From Populus alba (taxonomy: Eukaryota > Streptophyta > Magnoliopsida > Malpighiales > Salicaceae): a stretch of DNA of 64,000 nucleotides. The notes under the pieces are model-generated. The model saw nothing but the letters and a program-made list of their open reading frames with translations, did no database searches and had not been told where the DNA came from. The position numbers and the translations under genes are program-made. Numbering within the stretch: position 1 is the first letter of the stretch; every line of letters begins with the position of its first letter. The stretch spans positions 7,831,035 to 7,895,034 of the forward strand of contig NC_133288.1 of the NCBI RefSeq assembly GCF_005239225.2. The letters run 5' to 3'. Below, piece after piece: positions 22,600-35,583 of this stretch.

Positions 22600-24690
22600 G
22601 CAAAGTCAACTTTGTAGTTCCGCATAAAAAAGGAAGGTTAGGATGTTTGCTTATGTATGACATAAGATGGGCCAATCACTGCCTATCTGCTGATGACAGC
22701 ACACCATGATGGACGGTCTTTGATTTCAAACTATTTGGAATTGATGGTGCTCAGTCTTAGCTCATAAACCAGCCAAAAAGATTATGATGACTGATGACAG
22801 CACCACAATTCCTTATTCAAGGGGTCTCCTGTTCCACGTGGCATCAGACTCCTCTTGTACTAATCCATGTTCCTCAATTCTGCAAGAGTGTTGAGTTCAT
22901 CTTGCTTGTAATTATTGGAGATTGTCCATGGGAAAAATTCAATACCTCTCCTTTTTGCCACCTCAAAATTAAGGAGATGAAAACAACGTTGATGATTCAT
23001 CAACCTACAATTCCTCCCTCCCTTTCCCTCTCCCTCCCCCCCTGATATTCTCGTATACCAACCCTTACCACTGAAAACTAAATCCCTTTCCGATCTGAAT
23101 AAATTCACGGAAAATTCATTTAAGAAGACCTCCACAACATATTACTCTATTTTTTTTATCACTTTTAGTATTGATGGATCATCTTGCACACATCAAGACT
23201 CAAAGGAAAAACCTTTAACAAAGTTTTCTTATTAGTTCTAAACCTCCCAAACTCTTTAAATATACCCTTGAATTTAAGGCTTATTTTCAGAGAATATCTA
23301 TTTCTTTCACCCAAAAAACTCATTATCTTCTATAGCCATTTTAGTTTATGTTATTTTTAAATGTATCCTAGAACTTTCATTTTAGCATCCTCATTTCTGA
23401 AGTCCTAGCTCGGACCTTGTCAGGACTAATTAACACATCCACAGATAAAAACGTTTTTGGTTCGGTGACCTCCTCTTGGATAAGAGCCTGAAATGGTGAT
23501 GGCGATTTCCGACAAGTCTCTCTTCAGTTTGAGAGGGGAGCAATCAAAAATGAACTATATGGAGGGATAGATGAACAGGTTTAAGCCTTTATCCGCTTGG
23601 AGGGATGAATTTCAAATTTTTAAGGCTTCGTTTTTCTCCGGCAAGCAGCTAGGGAAGCATTTATTCCCAAGCGATGGGGCTTGGAAATGATGGGAGTAAT
23701 CTACTTACTATATGAGCCAAACCCTAAAGGTTATTATGCCTCCATATTATGAAAAATGAGAGTATATCATATAAGCATAGATCTTCAAATATTATATAAC
23801 CACATAAAGAAATACATAAAAGAGTATTAAATACAGCCAACCAAGCACGTAACTGTAGCTTTATTTTTGTGAAGTGAAGCGTACTAACTTGGTACATGAT
23901 GTCAAGTAATTCACCCATGATCTTCACAAATATTTGTTTTGTGGATAATGAAAAACATTATTTGGCCCCAACATGGGTAAACATAAATATTCTCAAACCT
24001 TGGCAAAGCCCTTCCTACATGTACATATACTATATGTGTGTGTGTGTGTGTGTGTGTTGTCTTCAATTCTCATATCTAGCAAATATGATAGTGCTTTGAC
24101 TTTCGATCGATAGTGTTTGCAAAGCAATATTGGAGAATTCTGATGGCATTAGAAAAGCAGAGTTCTTCTTCACAGTTTATTATCACCTTGATAATTAGAT
24201 GGCAACTTCCACAAAGGAACTTAACTTTCCTTGCTTCTCCATGACTTCTTGTTGGAGAATCAGAGTTGCTTTTCTAGTAGCCACGGGGCTCCTCCTTTAG
24301 TGTCACTACCAATACAGGGCAGATATATAGAGTAGGTAAGTAGATAAGAGGTTTGGAAAATGACATTGACGTAACCCTCTTGGAGCTATCTCTTTGTTAT
24401 GTAGCAAGGGATTGACCAGAGATTATAGTTTCAAATTACATTTGGCTTATGTTACGCAACGGATCATATATATATATATATATATATAAAGGGATTGCTA
24501 ACATGTTTTCTAATTGGGAAAAAAAAAATCAATGCATGTTTACCATGGTTAAAATAATCAAATAAGGGATTGCTAACCCTTGATCATATTGAATGGTATT
24601 TATTTTCTAAAATATTTAGAAGGTGATATATTGGATTTTCATGGAATTAATCATGGTTAAATAATCAAACACAGTATTTGGATCATGAAA
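22600..24690. other. Upstream intergenic region of the NAC1-type gene
   Basis: Mixed-composition DNA without a supported gene. A (TG)n run lies at about 24035-24057 and an (AT)n run at about 24468-24489. It may hold distal promoter elements, but none is recognisable with confidence. Confidence 0.5.
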
Positions 24691-25870
24691 AGATGATAAC
24701 CTCATAGAAAAAAAAAAAAAAAAGTTCAACCTTCATCCAACCTAATGTGGGAGAATCAAATTTTAAAAAACAAACTCAGTCAACCAAAGTCCACTTGTCA
24801 AACTCGAAACCTTGACATATGAGACTGAGATAAATTCATAGAAACAACTCAAAAAAATAATAACAGCTCAATTCTCAAATCAACCCAATGTTCGAAAAGG
24901 TGAGGTTGCAAAAAAAAAAAAAAAGCTATGAAAAAAAAATACTAGGTCAACCCTGGTAATCCACCCAAAAAAATTACAAAGTCCAAGCCCTAACAAACCT
25001 AGTGTTGAAGGATCAAACTGAAAAAAAAAATCAAGTAAAAAAAAAACTAAAAAAGACATAAGGCAACCCGATCTAATTTTTCAAACTCATAACCAGAGTT
25101 ATGAGTTTAGGATTACCTCATAGAAAAAAAAATTATGAAACCTAATCAACCTTATGCTAAGGGACAAGATTGAAAAAAATCAATTCAATTAAAAAGAAAT
25201 TCTAAAACAAAACAAGTAGCAATCAAAATAATGATGCTTAAATTTGACATAAAATTAAAATAACAAGACACCTTGGTTTTTTAAAGAATTTGTGCAAAAC
25301 TCGTGTAAAGAAGAGAGGAAAAGAAGAAAAAATGGACCATCATATACACATGCTACACCATCGGCAAAGGCTTGCCGAGAAGCATCCAACGCCACAAAAG
25401 GTGGCATTAAGACATTGAAAAACGTCGCATGCATCACTTGAGGTAATGTCCTTCACACACTGGCGCATGTGATGCATGTGCCAACCTCTTTATTAGTTCA
25501 TGTTGGCCCTAGTCTATATAATTGTTGTTACTCAAACCTTAATTATTTTAGATCAATAAAATTGATCTTTATTTTGCAAAGTCGATCATCAACCAACCAC
25601 ATGTCAGAATTTTTTTTCTCGACATCGTAGGATCACTATGTTTGGAAAACCAAGAAACATTGTTAAGTCTAATCCCAAATAAATTCATTGTTAAGGATCA
25701 AATTGAAAGAAAAAAAATTGAGTGCAAAAAAAAAAAAAAACATGAGAACCCTACGTGAAGCTAATTAAAGCAAACTATCAAGTCTAATCTCAATTCATCC
25801 CAATTTAAAATGATAAAATTGAAGAGACAAAAAAACTTGAGTAGCCAAAAAAATATGTACGTGTGAATAG
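24690..25870 (+). repeat. Dispersed repeat family, locus 1
   Basis: Degenerate units contain AACTTGTCAAACTC.., ATGAGACTGAGATAA.CTCATAGAAA and CAACC.AATGTTGAA.GATCAAATTGAAAAAAA. A distinct piece with GGCGCATGTGATGCATGTGCC lies at about 25463-25483 and resembles one near 62153-62172 in locus 6. It has no coding potential and the same orientation as the other loci. Confidence 0.7.
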
Positions 25871-28659
25871 TGATTTCACAAAATATTTTAGTTTTTCTTA
25901 TAACTATAATTATAATTGTACTAAGTTGCACTGGTCCTCGCTAGTGATAAACTATAATACAAAATCCAATAAGTCAAAATTCAATTCATTTTTGTGTGTT
26001 TAATATTGTGATAAAAAGTATTTTTTATTAAGTATTTTTTATTTGTAAATGCATTAACCGTTTATACAGAGATAAAATCTTACCTAACAAAAGAGCATAT
26101 TAAGATAAGTAGAAAAAACAGTTAAAATCTTAACACATCTTTAAAAAGCATTCAAGAACAAAAACTACCTCACTGTTCAACTCTCGTTCAAGTAACTGCA
26201 TCTTTCAATAATTTTTGCGATTGATCGACGACAACAGTAAGAGAGGGAACAAAAGAATGGCTGCTATTTGCTAAATCCTTATCCATACACGTTTGAAAGA
26301 TATGAGCATTCGGTGATGGCAATGTTTCTTGTCCTTTGCCGATGAGCAGTAAGGTATATTATCTCTTAAATTCAAAAGCTGTGTGTCACCACGAACCACC
26401 AAAGACTGGAGACAAGTAAGAACAAACCAGGTGTCTAAAATGACAAAAAAATATTCAAACCACAGCGTGGCTAATTCCAACACGAGTGGGGATCACAATT
26501 TGAGGCTCGAACAACGATATCTGATGTGACGATTTCATTCTTTGCCTCGTTCAACTATTCGACAAATCTAATTGTCATAAGCACACACCCCACCACGCAT
26601 TTCTATGCAGAATCTGCAAGGAATTTTAGGGTCACTCTCTCGTCCAGTAGCATGACTGTTCGGTCATGTTTATCCATGTTTATATATATATACATATACC
26701 TAAATAGAATCTAAAGCAGTCGGTGAGCTGTTGATTTGATTAATAGTTCTTTCAATGTAATAAAAAAAAAATATTTTTATTGTCAAGTGTGTGTTTTTTA
26801 CCATAAAAAAAAAAAAAACATTTTTATTGTGGATTTAAAATTTAATACACTCACATGATCAATATGTAGAGGATTCAAGGCATCATAAAATATTTAGAAG
26901 AGTTAATAATGTGGGAAACCAAAACATATATAAATATAGATTAACAGCGGAAAGTTTTTTCTATTTTTTTTTTTTTTACTTTTTTAAAGAAAGAGAGAAT
27001 TATTAAAATTTCATTTAAACAAAATGATTTGCTAATATAATCACTTTTTTTCCTGATTTTTTTCAATAAAAAAATATAACCTGTGTAAAAAATAATCTTT
27101 ACATTATTTTGTTAACCTAGAGACAAGCATTTTCCTAGCTCGGCTTTCAAATTGAACAAGGTGAGAGCTTATCTAATATGATCAAGTAAAAACTGTTATG
27201 ATCTATGGAAACAAATCTTAAAATGATGATATTTTAACCCTTCATTTTATATACTTAGATGATAGATTTTTAAATTCACTTGGTTAACTTGAGTTAACTT
27301 TTTATGACTCCGAGTACTTAGCCCATAAAAAATAAGGTTAAACTCTTTTTTTTATTTATGTTAAGAATGGATGATACATCGTCCGACTTTAGATTTTTTT
27401 TCTTAAAACAAGACAATGTGGATGACACATTATTTGTCTAGTTGAGACTCATTATCTAATAGTACAGAAACTAGTGACCAAGAGGTTGCTAGAAAGTCAG
27501 GATAGGTTTTTTTACTTAAAAATTTATTTTCAACCCATTTTATCTTTAAAACATCTAAAAAAAAACACTCTTAGAACATAGTAAAATAAAAGATGAAAAA
27601 ACACCTTAATAGAACTCTCCTTGTCAAATGGAGTTCATTAACATCAAGAATGAGTCTTTTATTGATGGAATATGGACAATCATTAACATTTTCTCTCTTT
27701 TTCTTTTTTTACAACTCTTTTATTTTTTAAATTTATAACTGAAATGTGAATAAAATAAAGTTTTGGACAAAGAAAAACTCAAAAAGTTATCAAACTTCAA
27801 AAAATAAAAAATTTTGAGAGCCAAAGTTTAAAAAGCCGCCTAAAGTATAGTTAAAAAGAAAAATAGGCCATTTTTTCTTTTGTCAATTTCGGTCCTTAAA
27901 GTTTAAATTTTTTAATCAATAAAATTAAATTCCATCTTGCCAAATTAAACACCAATTTAATATCACGATAATTTTTTACTTCTCGGGAACCTACAGAAAG
28001 ATATTAAAAACAAAGAATATATATATTGAATTGTTGTAGGGAACATTATAATGTAGCTAATATATGCAAAGACGGATACAATTATATAGTCACAATATAT
28101 ATCCATCGTAAATGTTTAAAATAAGTCTCTAAGATTTGCAATCTTCCAGCTTTAAACCTGAACAAATTTTTGTCATACTACTTGGAATGATAATAATTGA
28201 CTTTACAAGCTATGAATCGCCAGCATCTATCTAAACATTACATCAATATTCATATAATTATGTGAAATAATGTAGTTTCTAAACAAAATACTATCTAAAG
28301 ATGTCAGATTGGCATTTAGAAAGTTTTTCAATCTCTTGGATTTATTAGATGAAGAAAATTCCTTGAGAAGGCCAAGATACGCACAGTAAGAATTGAATGC
28401 AAGCAAATTTCGCTTTCATTCCAGCCAGTTAACGGAGACATCTAAAGCGGAGAACATCCAAATTAATCTATATCTTCTCTTTCAGTGACGTTTCTATATC
28501 AAACCTAAAGTCAACAGGTAATAAACACAGCAATAAGTATCATTTAGAAGTTCCTTAAAGTAATCTGTATCTTCTCTTTCAGTGACTTTCTTCTCCACTC
28601 TCCACCCAGAAATCAAGGGAAAAGGAACAATGACGTGAGAAATGCAGGAATTCAATGAA
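25871..28659. other. AT-rich region without recognised genes
   Basis: About 2.8 kb of AT-rich DNA with homopolymer runs. A short frame on the minus strand at about 26185-26340 has protein-like composition but no start, splice context or family match, so I do not call a gene. Confidence 0.5.
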
Positions 28660-28664
28660 GCCTG

Positions 28665-30044
28665 TCGCAACTCTCCCGCGCGGCTTGAGGCTGGTGATTT
28701 TTTTCGTTATGCTATTTGCTTTGATTTGTTGGGAGTTGTCATCTAGTATTTAATTAAGAGCTACTAAGAAACCTGGATGTATTGGTCTTGTCAGAGATTC
28801 GCAGGTAAGGAACTGGTTATGGTTAGTAAAGGTATTAGCACCCCTATCACAACCTACCTGGGTAAGCTGCTTCGTGGCTTTAACGTGTGAAAGAAGTTTT
28901 AAAAATTTTATCTTTTCATCGGATATTAGAAATACAATTTACATATAAATTAATAATTATTGACCGTGAGCAAATCAAAATATTAAATTCTTCTTTACTT
29001 TTGTAATTTTATCATAAATAAAAACAACATCCATAAAAAAAAAAAAATACAAACACACACATACTTTCACTATTTTTTTTTCTTTTCTTTTCTTTTCTTT
29101 TCTTTTTTTGTTACATCCACACTACAAATAATAAAAATTCAATACTAAACAAAAAAATTACATCAAACAATTTAAAATTACAAAATAGACCCTAAAAAAT
29201 CCATAATAGGGCTGTGAAGCCTTTTAGAACCATTATAACAGTGGCGGCGCGTTGTTCCAAGCATCGCCGCCTATGAAGGTGGCACAATTGATGAATCGGG
29301 AACGTCTTCCTCTCCTCTGTCTCCATACGCCGGCGATGAGGGTCATCCCCACCTGTAACAAAGGGAAAAAACACACAAATAGTCGATTTTATTTTTGTTC
29401 TTTTTTCTTTTCTTTTCTTCCTTGTTAGATTTGTTCTCTGTTGTCTTCTTTCTTTTGGTTTGTTGTTCTTTCTATCTTCTTCAATTGGCCAGTCACGACA
29501 GACGCAAACAGGGCTAGCTTTGGCCTGGTGTTTTGGTCGATCCTATTAAGTAGGTGGGAGTTGTCTGGTCTACCAGTTTGGTTGGAAATGGAACTAGGTT
29601 CGTCGGCGCCGCTATGTGTGTGCTACTGCTAAAGGAAGAAGGCGGACTGATCTAGGATCTATGGATGGTGGGGACAGCTCAAATATTTATAGGCAAAATG
29701 TTGCTTGGGCCTCAAAATTGGTCCCTCAACTTCTTTTCTTTGTAAATTTTGATTTTTTTCTTATTTTTTTGAATTTTTTCTTATCAACATCATCTCGAGT
29801 GAGGAAAATCGGTGATTTTAAAAAATAACATGTTAAAAGTCAAACGCATTTCCATGATCTTTAAAAATTTTAATTATTTTAAGACGATGCTAAAAATTAT
29901 AAAAATGATGCAAATATATTTTAAAAAGCATATTTTTGAATTTTTATTGTTTTTCTCTATTTTTAAATTTTTCTGAAAACTTAATAAAATATGGGTCAAA
30001 AATTAGATAGCAATAAAACTAATTGATCAAAATTAGGTGCAACA
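28665..30044 (-). mobile_element. Solo LTR of a gypsy-type retrotransposon
   Basis: On the minus strand it starts TGTTGCACCTAATTTTGATC at 30044 and ends GAGTTGCGA at 28665. It is flanked on the + strand by the 5-bp direct repeat GCCTG (28660-28664 and 30045-30049), the size expected for an LTR insertion. A TATAAATA box lies at 29684-29691 on the minus strand. The block at 28733-28868 matches, inverted, the LTR at 11217-11368. No internal coding region accompanies it, so it is best read as a solo LTR. The ..CGA end is unusual, since most LTRs end in CA. Confidence 0.65.
29684..29691 (-). promoter_or_regulatory. TATA box of the solo LTR
   Basis: TATAAATA on the minus strand lies about 355 bases after the LTR start. 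This is an element promoter by position. Confidence 0.45.
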
Positions 30045-30076
30045 GCCTGCATGTAAGTCGATGGGCACCATTTCAT

Positions 30077-30084
30077 GGTGTGTG

Positions 30085-30127
<43 letters not shown>
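30077..30127. repeat. Compound (TG)n(TA)n(CA)n microsatellite
   Basis: GTGTGTG changes to TATATATA and then CACACACA, making a microsatellite that can fold back on itself. Confidence 0.9.
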
Positions 30128-30128
<1 letters not shown>

Positions 30129-30158
30129 TAGTTTGGAAAAGAAACTCATGAGATCAAT

Positions 30159-30568
30159 TAGGGGTGAGCAAAAAAACCGAGAAAACCAAGAAAAAAAAAT
30201 AACTAAAAAAACCAAACTGAAAAAAAAAAACCGATTAAATCAATTAAAATTTTTAAAAAAACTGACTGGTTTGGTTCGGTATTGGTTATAGGCTTATAAA
30301 ATCAAACCGAACCGAACCGAAAAAAACCAAGCCAAACCGGAAAAAAAAACCGAGCCAAACTGAAAAAACCGAGCCAAACTGAGAAAACCGAACCAAAACC
30401 AGAAAAAACCGAGCCAAAACCGGAAAAATCGAGCCAACCCAGTTTGAACCGGTTTTTTCCCTTAAAAAATCGAACTGAACCGAACCGAAACCGGTCGATT
30501 CGAACCGGTTTCGGTTCGGTTTCGGTTTTTTTTAATAAAAACCAAACCAAACTGAATTTACTCACCTA
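30159..30568. mobile_element. Non-autonomous hAT-type element with 8-bp target duplication
   Basis: The ends TAGGGGTGAGCAAA and TTTACTCACCTA are imperfect inverted repeats. The flanks are the perfect 8-bp direct repeat AGATCAAT (30151-30158 and 30569-30576). An 8-bp duplication with TAGGGGTG-type ends is diagnostic of the hAT superfamily. The 410-bp interior is almost entirely ACCGAA/ACCGAG-like repeats on the left and TTCGGTTT repeats on the right, with no transposase. Confidence 0.82.
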
Positions 30569-30885
30569 AGATCAATATATGATTTCCATATAAACAGATC
30601 GAGCAACAAGTACTGTAGCAGAAGCCATCATCGGTCATAGCCACTGCTTGTCGTCAAGAACCTGTTTATAGGTTTTATGTGTGCATATTTTCTTAGGTAG
30701 ACAAATAATCTTTTAACGATTTCCAAGGGATTGGTGATGCTTAGAAGACGTTGTACTTATTCATTTATAAAACGATGGATTGGGTCCCATAATTGGGCAT
30801 ACTTGGACGTACAAGGGATGAACAGGACCAGTGAAAATAGAATCCAAAGGTCTTTCAGAGCACATCACTCTTGCTGTCGAGAGAG

Positions 30886-31090
30886 TGTTTGAAAGTGTGG
30901 TAATTATTATTTTTTAAATAGTTTTTCATGTTAAAAAGCATGTTAATAATGTTTTTTTTATTTTTTAAAAATTATTTTTGATATCAACACATCAAAATGA
31001 TTCAAAAAGTATAAATCACACTTAATTTTAACAAAAAAAAATTAAAAATTTTTTAAAAAACCGGTTGGACTGCAGTGCCAAACAGGAACT
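30886..31090. mobile_element. Short MITE-like element
   Basis: The left end GAGTGTTTGAAAGTGTGGTAA and the right end GGACTGCAGTGCCAAACAGG are imperfectly inverted around an AT-rich interior. I see no clear target-site duplication. Confidence 0.4.
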
Positions 31091-33900
31091 TCAGCTCTCA
31101 AGGAGCATGATGCGTTCTTTTGCAATGAATGGACTACAAGTGTCAAATAAATTGGTGCTTTACATTATATTTGTTTTTTCAATTAAAAATATCTTAAAAT
31201 GAATTTTTTTTGTTTTTTAATAAAAAAAATATATTAAAATAATATTTTTTAGAAAAACAATTACAAGCAACTTCTCAATTTTTTTTTTTATTCATTTTGC
31301 TAATAACATGTTATCTACCCCATTAAACTTAAAAAAAAATATAAGCGCGTGTGTGGGCTATTTTTTAATTGGGTCAGGCACCTAGCACCTAACCCAGTAA
31401 ACCTCGTTATTTTTTTTAATAAAATAATATATTAGTTAATATTTTTTCAGATAAATATAAATCTTGGGTTTATATTGTAATTAGTTTGTGGTGAGTTTTT
31501 TAATTATATTTGGTGTGTTTAGTTTTTAAATAAGAAAGTATGATTCATCTATGATTTTTTTTTAATTTTATATATTAAATTTGTTTTTTTTTATATTTTT
31601 TTATAAAATTTTTCATTTGTTCATACTTACATTTTCTTTTATTTGTATTCAATAAATCTATATGTGTGTCGGTTTCTATTATAAATTTTATGTGTTATTC
31701 CATTACAAATTTATTTTGATAAAGAGATTCATTAAACACAACAAGGTAAATATTTTAATCTTCATTTATTATTATTTTTAACATCTCAGTATTTTATTGA
31801 TGTTTTATTCTGTGATAGTATATTTTTTATCTTGATTTTATCATTTAATATCGGATTGGTTAGGAAATAATCTACTTGATTTTTTGTTTTAATTTTTGTT
31901 TTCTCTAGGGTTATCACTATCTTAAATACATTTTTATTTTTAGATTGATACTTCATTTTGTGACCATATATTTTTATCATATAATTAAAAGAAATATTTT
32001 ATAAAAACTAAATTATTAAACTAAATAGAGTCTGTGACACAATTTGTTTGGGGACTGAGATCAATCAAATATGTCACTTTCTCAATTACGAGATTTCAAA
32101 ATTAATTAATAACAGTTTCAAAAAATTCAGCATACTTTTATTTTTTATTTAAAAAAGTATTTAACCCACAAAAAAAAAAAAAAAAAAAAACATTGCCCAG
32201 AGGGATTTCTATTAAATGACATCACCTGCCATCAATGGCATCTAATTAACGATGGGCACTGTTATGAATATATTGCTAGCATTATAAATATGATCACTTT
32301 CTCTCCATGAACATGCATCATTTTTATTTTATTTTATGATGTGGGAAATGTATAAAACTTATAGGCGCATAATTGTACAAAGAACAAACATCAATATCAT
32401 GGAAATCAACCTCAATGCTTCAGCTAAAAAACAAAAGATTTTAACTTTTCCATAAAGGTTAATCCCAATTATGGTCCCACTGAAGGGGGAGACCTATAAT
32501 TGCTCCATATTCCACATCTCATAAGAACTAGAAATAATCGCAGCAAGTAGAAAAGTCCTCATCACATAAATAATTAACTTCGTACACAAACAGGTGTATG
32601 ATGGGCAGTAGGACGTTTCAAGCCTGATTGGCAATACGTTTTAAAAGTATTTTAAAAATAAATAAATTTTTTTTATAAAATTAATATATTTTTAAATAAA
32701 AAATATTTTAAAAAACAATCACAATTATATTCTTAATCACACTAAAATCATTGCAGTTTTTTATCATCATTAATTTCTTGATTGAGCTGAAAATTTTTAT
32801 TAAGTTATTTTAATATTTCATCTCAAGAAAATTCTTTAGCAAAAAATATAAATATATAAAGTTTTTTAAATATCATTTTCTTAGTCTTTATATACTAATT
32901 TTTCAAAAAAAAAAGTGTAGAGAAAGGAAAATAAAAAATAAAAAAAACAAATTATAAAAAATTAAGATAAGAACAACAAGAATGAAATAAAAAGACTATT
33001 GAAATTGTATTAAAATATAATATTTAAAAAAACTAAAAAAATATTATAAAAAATTAAAAATATAAATAATAATAAATAAATCAAATATCAAATGATAAAA
33101 TATCAAATATAAACAAAAACAATTATAAGAAAATCCTGTTTTGTTAAAAAAACAAAAAATTATAAATTTTTCATCTATACATTAAAAAAAAATAGAGACT
33201 ACAGTAAAATACCATTTCCATCAAAGAGTAACTTGTAATTCACGAGAAATATCCAGTTGGAAACAGCCTAGAGGGCAGTGAGTAGAAAAGGGACAACTCA
33301 TAGGATATTTATTTTTCAAGTAATTGTCTTGCACTGGAAAGGTGGAAAAAAAAACAAGAGAGAAGAAGAAGAAAGAGGAGGAGGTTTGCATTGAAAACAG
33401 CCAAGCCCAAGAAACCTCTCCATCTCTCTCATCTGTTGTCAACTTATGATAATTGTTGCCGTCTTGTCTGTCATAAACGCCCGCCGTACGCTTCCTTTGA
33501 TGTCTCAGTTTCCTTCTCAATTTATTTCTCCAATATTATCCATTAATGGCCAAATAATTGTCATCTTTTATACAGTCTAGCTTCTTCTGTGCATTGAGGC
33601 ACGTTACTTTGTCGTGAATTCGTGATGAACAATTTCAAGTGGCCTTATGCATCTCATTTAGCTATCTCACTTTCATCATAAACCAGTGCTATGCTGAGGA
33701 TTGCTGGTTTAAATTTTTCTTCAATATAAAAAAATATTTAAATATTAGTAATTGTTGTTTTTTTAGTAAAAATAAATTTATAATTGTGTAAGAGTTGACC
33801 CATTGTAACTTAATTAATTTTATTAGTTAAAAAATAACTTATAAAAACATAGTTTGACTAAAAAAAATTTCAAGATTATATTTTTTAATATTAAGATAAC
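31091..33900. other. AT-rich region without recognised genes
   Basis: Long A and T runs and short chance frames occur throughout. A stretch starting CTGATTGGCAATACG near 32620 may be one end of another MITE. Nothing else is supportable. Confidence 0.5.
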
Positions 33901-33904
33901 AATA

Positions 33905-35110
33905 TATTAAATGAATTTGGGTTAATCCAGGTTAACAAGTCAAATTTGTGACCTAAATTATGAGACTATGATATCCTCATAGAAAACAAATCAAAATACA
34001 TTATGAATCATTATTCACAATCAACTTCATGTTGAAATGATGAAATTAAGGGGAAAAAAATTAAAAAATAACCTAAAAAGGTGACACAAGTTAACCTTTT
34101 AAAACCGCGACCCGAGTCATAAGACTAAAATAACCAAATGGAAAGCAAATTAAGATAAATTATGAATTACAATATTTAATCAGCCCAATATTTAAGGATA
34201 AAATTAAAAAAAAATGACATGAGTCAATCCGCTAAGCCCATAACCAGGGTCATTAGACTGAAATAATCTCATAAAAAAATGACCTAATTTAACCCAAAAG
34301 TTAACCTATCAAATTCATGACATTAGTCTTAAGATTGGATAACCATATAGAGAAAAAAAAAACAATCTGAGTTAATTTGTTAAACCCATAACCTGATTCA
34401 TTAGACTGAGATAACCTCATAAAAAGAAAATAAAAAAAAATAACTTGATTTAACCCATATTAACTTGTCAAATCCTCAATTTTAGTTATGAGACTAAGAT
34501 AACCCCATAAAAAAAATCAAAATAAATTTTAAAACTTAATTTTCAATCGCCTTTATCGGACTTCATGTTGAACGATGAAATTTATAAAAATTCTAATTAA
34601 AAAATGAAACATAAAGTGAGTCAAGTTAACCTGGGCTAACCCATTAAGCATTATTATTAGGTCATGAGGTTATGATAACATATTAAAAAGAAAACCTAAA
34701 TAAATCATGAAGTCTAATCCTCAATCAAACATAATATTAAATGATGAAATTGGGGGGAAAAAGTCAATTAAAAAAAAAGAAAAATAACTTAGTCAATCGG
34801 GTTAATCCGTCAAACCTGCAACCCGGATCATGAGATGAGAACAACCTAATAAAAAGCAAACCCAATGTTTAAAGACCCATGACCCGGATCATGAGATCAA
34901 GATAACCTCTTAGAAAGAAAAGAAAAAAAAACACTCGACTTAACTGAGGTTAAAATGCCAAAACCCATAACCTTGATCGTAAAACCAAGATATCCTCATA
35001 AAAAAAAAAGATTATTAAGTTTAATTCCTAACAAACCCAACGTTGAATAATAAAATACTTAAAAAATCAATTAAAAAAATTACAAAAAAAAACTCGAATC
35101 AGCTCAAGTT
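33905..35110 (+). repeat. Dispersed repeat family, locus 2 (interrupted by copia)
   Basis: At least eight degenerate units have the order GTTAACC..TCAAACC / ACCCGGATCATGAGA..GATAACCTCATA / AAATCATGAAGTCTAAT / CAATCAA.CCAATGTTGAA.GATGAAATT / poly-A. Spacing between successive GAGACTGAGATAACC phrases ranges from about 70 to 160 bp. It stops at the copia element and resumes at 39857. Confidence 0.8.
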
Positions 35111-35275
35111 TGTTAAATAATATTTATGTTGTCTTATTTATTAAGGGTAGAATAGTACTTTCAGTTTAACCTATATATACTTTATTTGTAATTAGGTTAA
35201 GACTATGCATTCATAATATACAGTTTATTCAGAATTCTAGCCTCCTTTTTGTGTTTGATCTCAATTAGTTTAACA
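35111..35275 (+). repeat. Copia 5' LTR
   Basis: Begins TGTTAAATAATA and ends TTAGTTTAACA, with perfect 7-bp inverted tips. It contains CTATATATAC, a possible TATA element, and is immediately followed by the primer-binding site. Confidence 0.85.
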
Positions 35276-35290
35276 TGGTATCAGAGCTGG
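35276..35290 (+). other. Primer-binding site (initiator tRNA-Met)
   Basis: TGGTATCAGAGCTGG is the standard plant copia primer site, directly adjoining the 5' LTR. Confidence 0.93.
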
Positions 35291-35583
35291 TTTTATGGAA
35301 CGAAGCTTAATCCCAAATACAGCTTCGCGGATCCAACTTCTGCAAAATTAGGTATTTCGACAGTCTCTGCAATTATTTTGGTATTTCGACAGTTTCTGCA
35401 ATTATTTTGGTATTTCGTCTTCCCTTCAGCTTCTGCAATTTGGTATCTGCGTTCAGTTTTTACAAATTTGTTTTGTGTTTTGGGAGTAATCGTATAATTT
35501 CGAGAAGATATTTGTTTAGTTTCTGCAATTGAGTATTTTGTCTTCCGCTGCTTTTGCATTCTGGTTATTTGTGATTGTTGATT

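Noticed and set aside
26185..26340. Minus-strand protein-like frame (IGKGQETLPSPNAHIFQTCM)
   Set aside because: It ends in a stop and looks protein-like, but has an upstream stop, no start, no splice context and no family I recognise.
30302..30565. 87-codon frame with repeated FGSVFSGFGSV
   Set aside because: This is the ACCGAA microrepeat interior of the hAT element read in one frame, not a gene.
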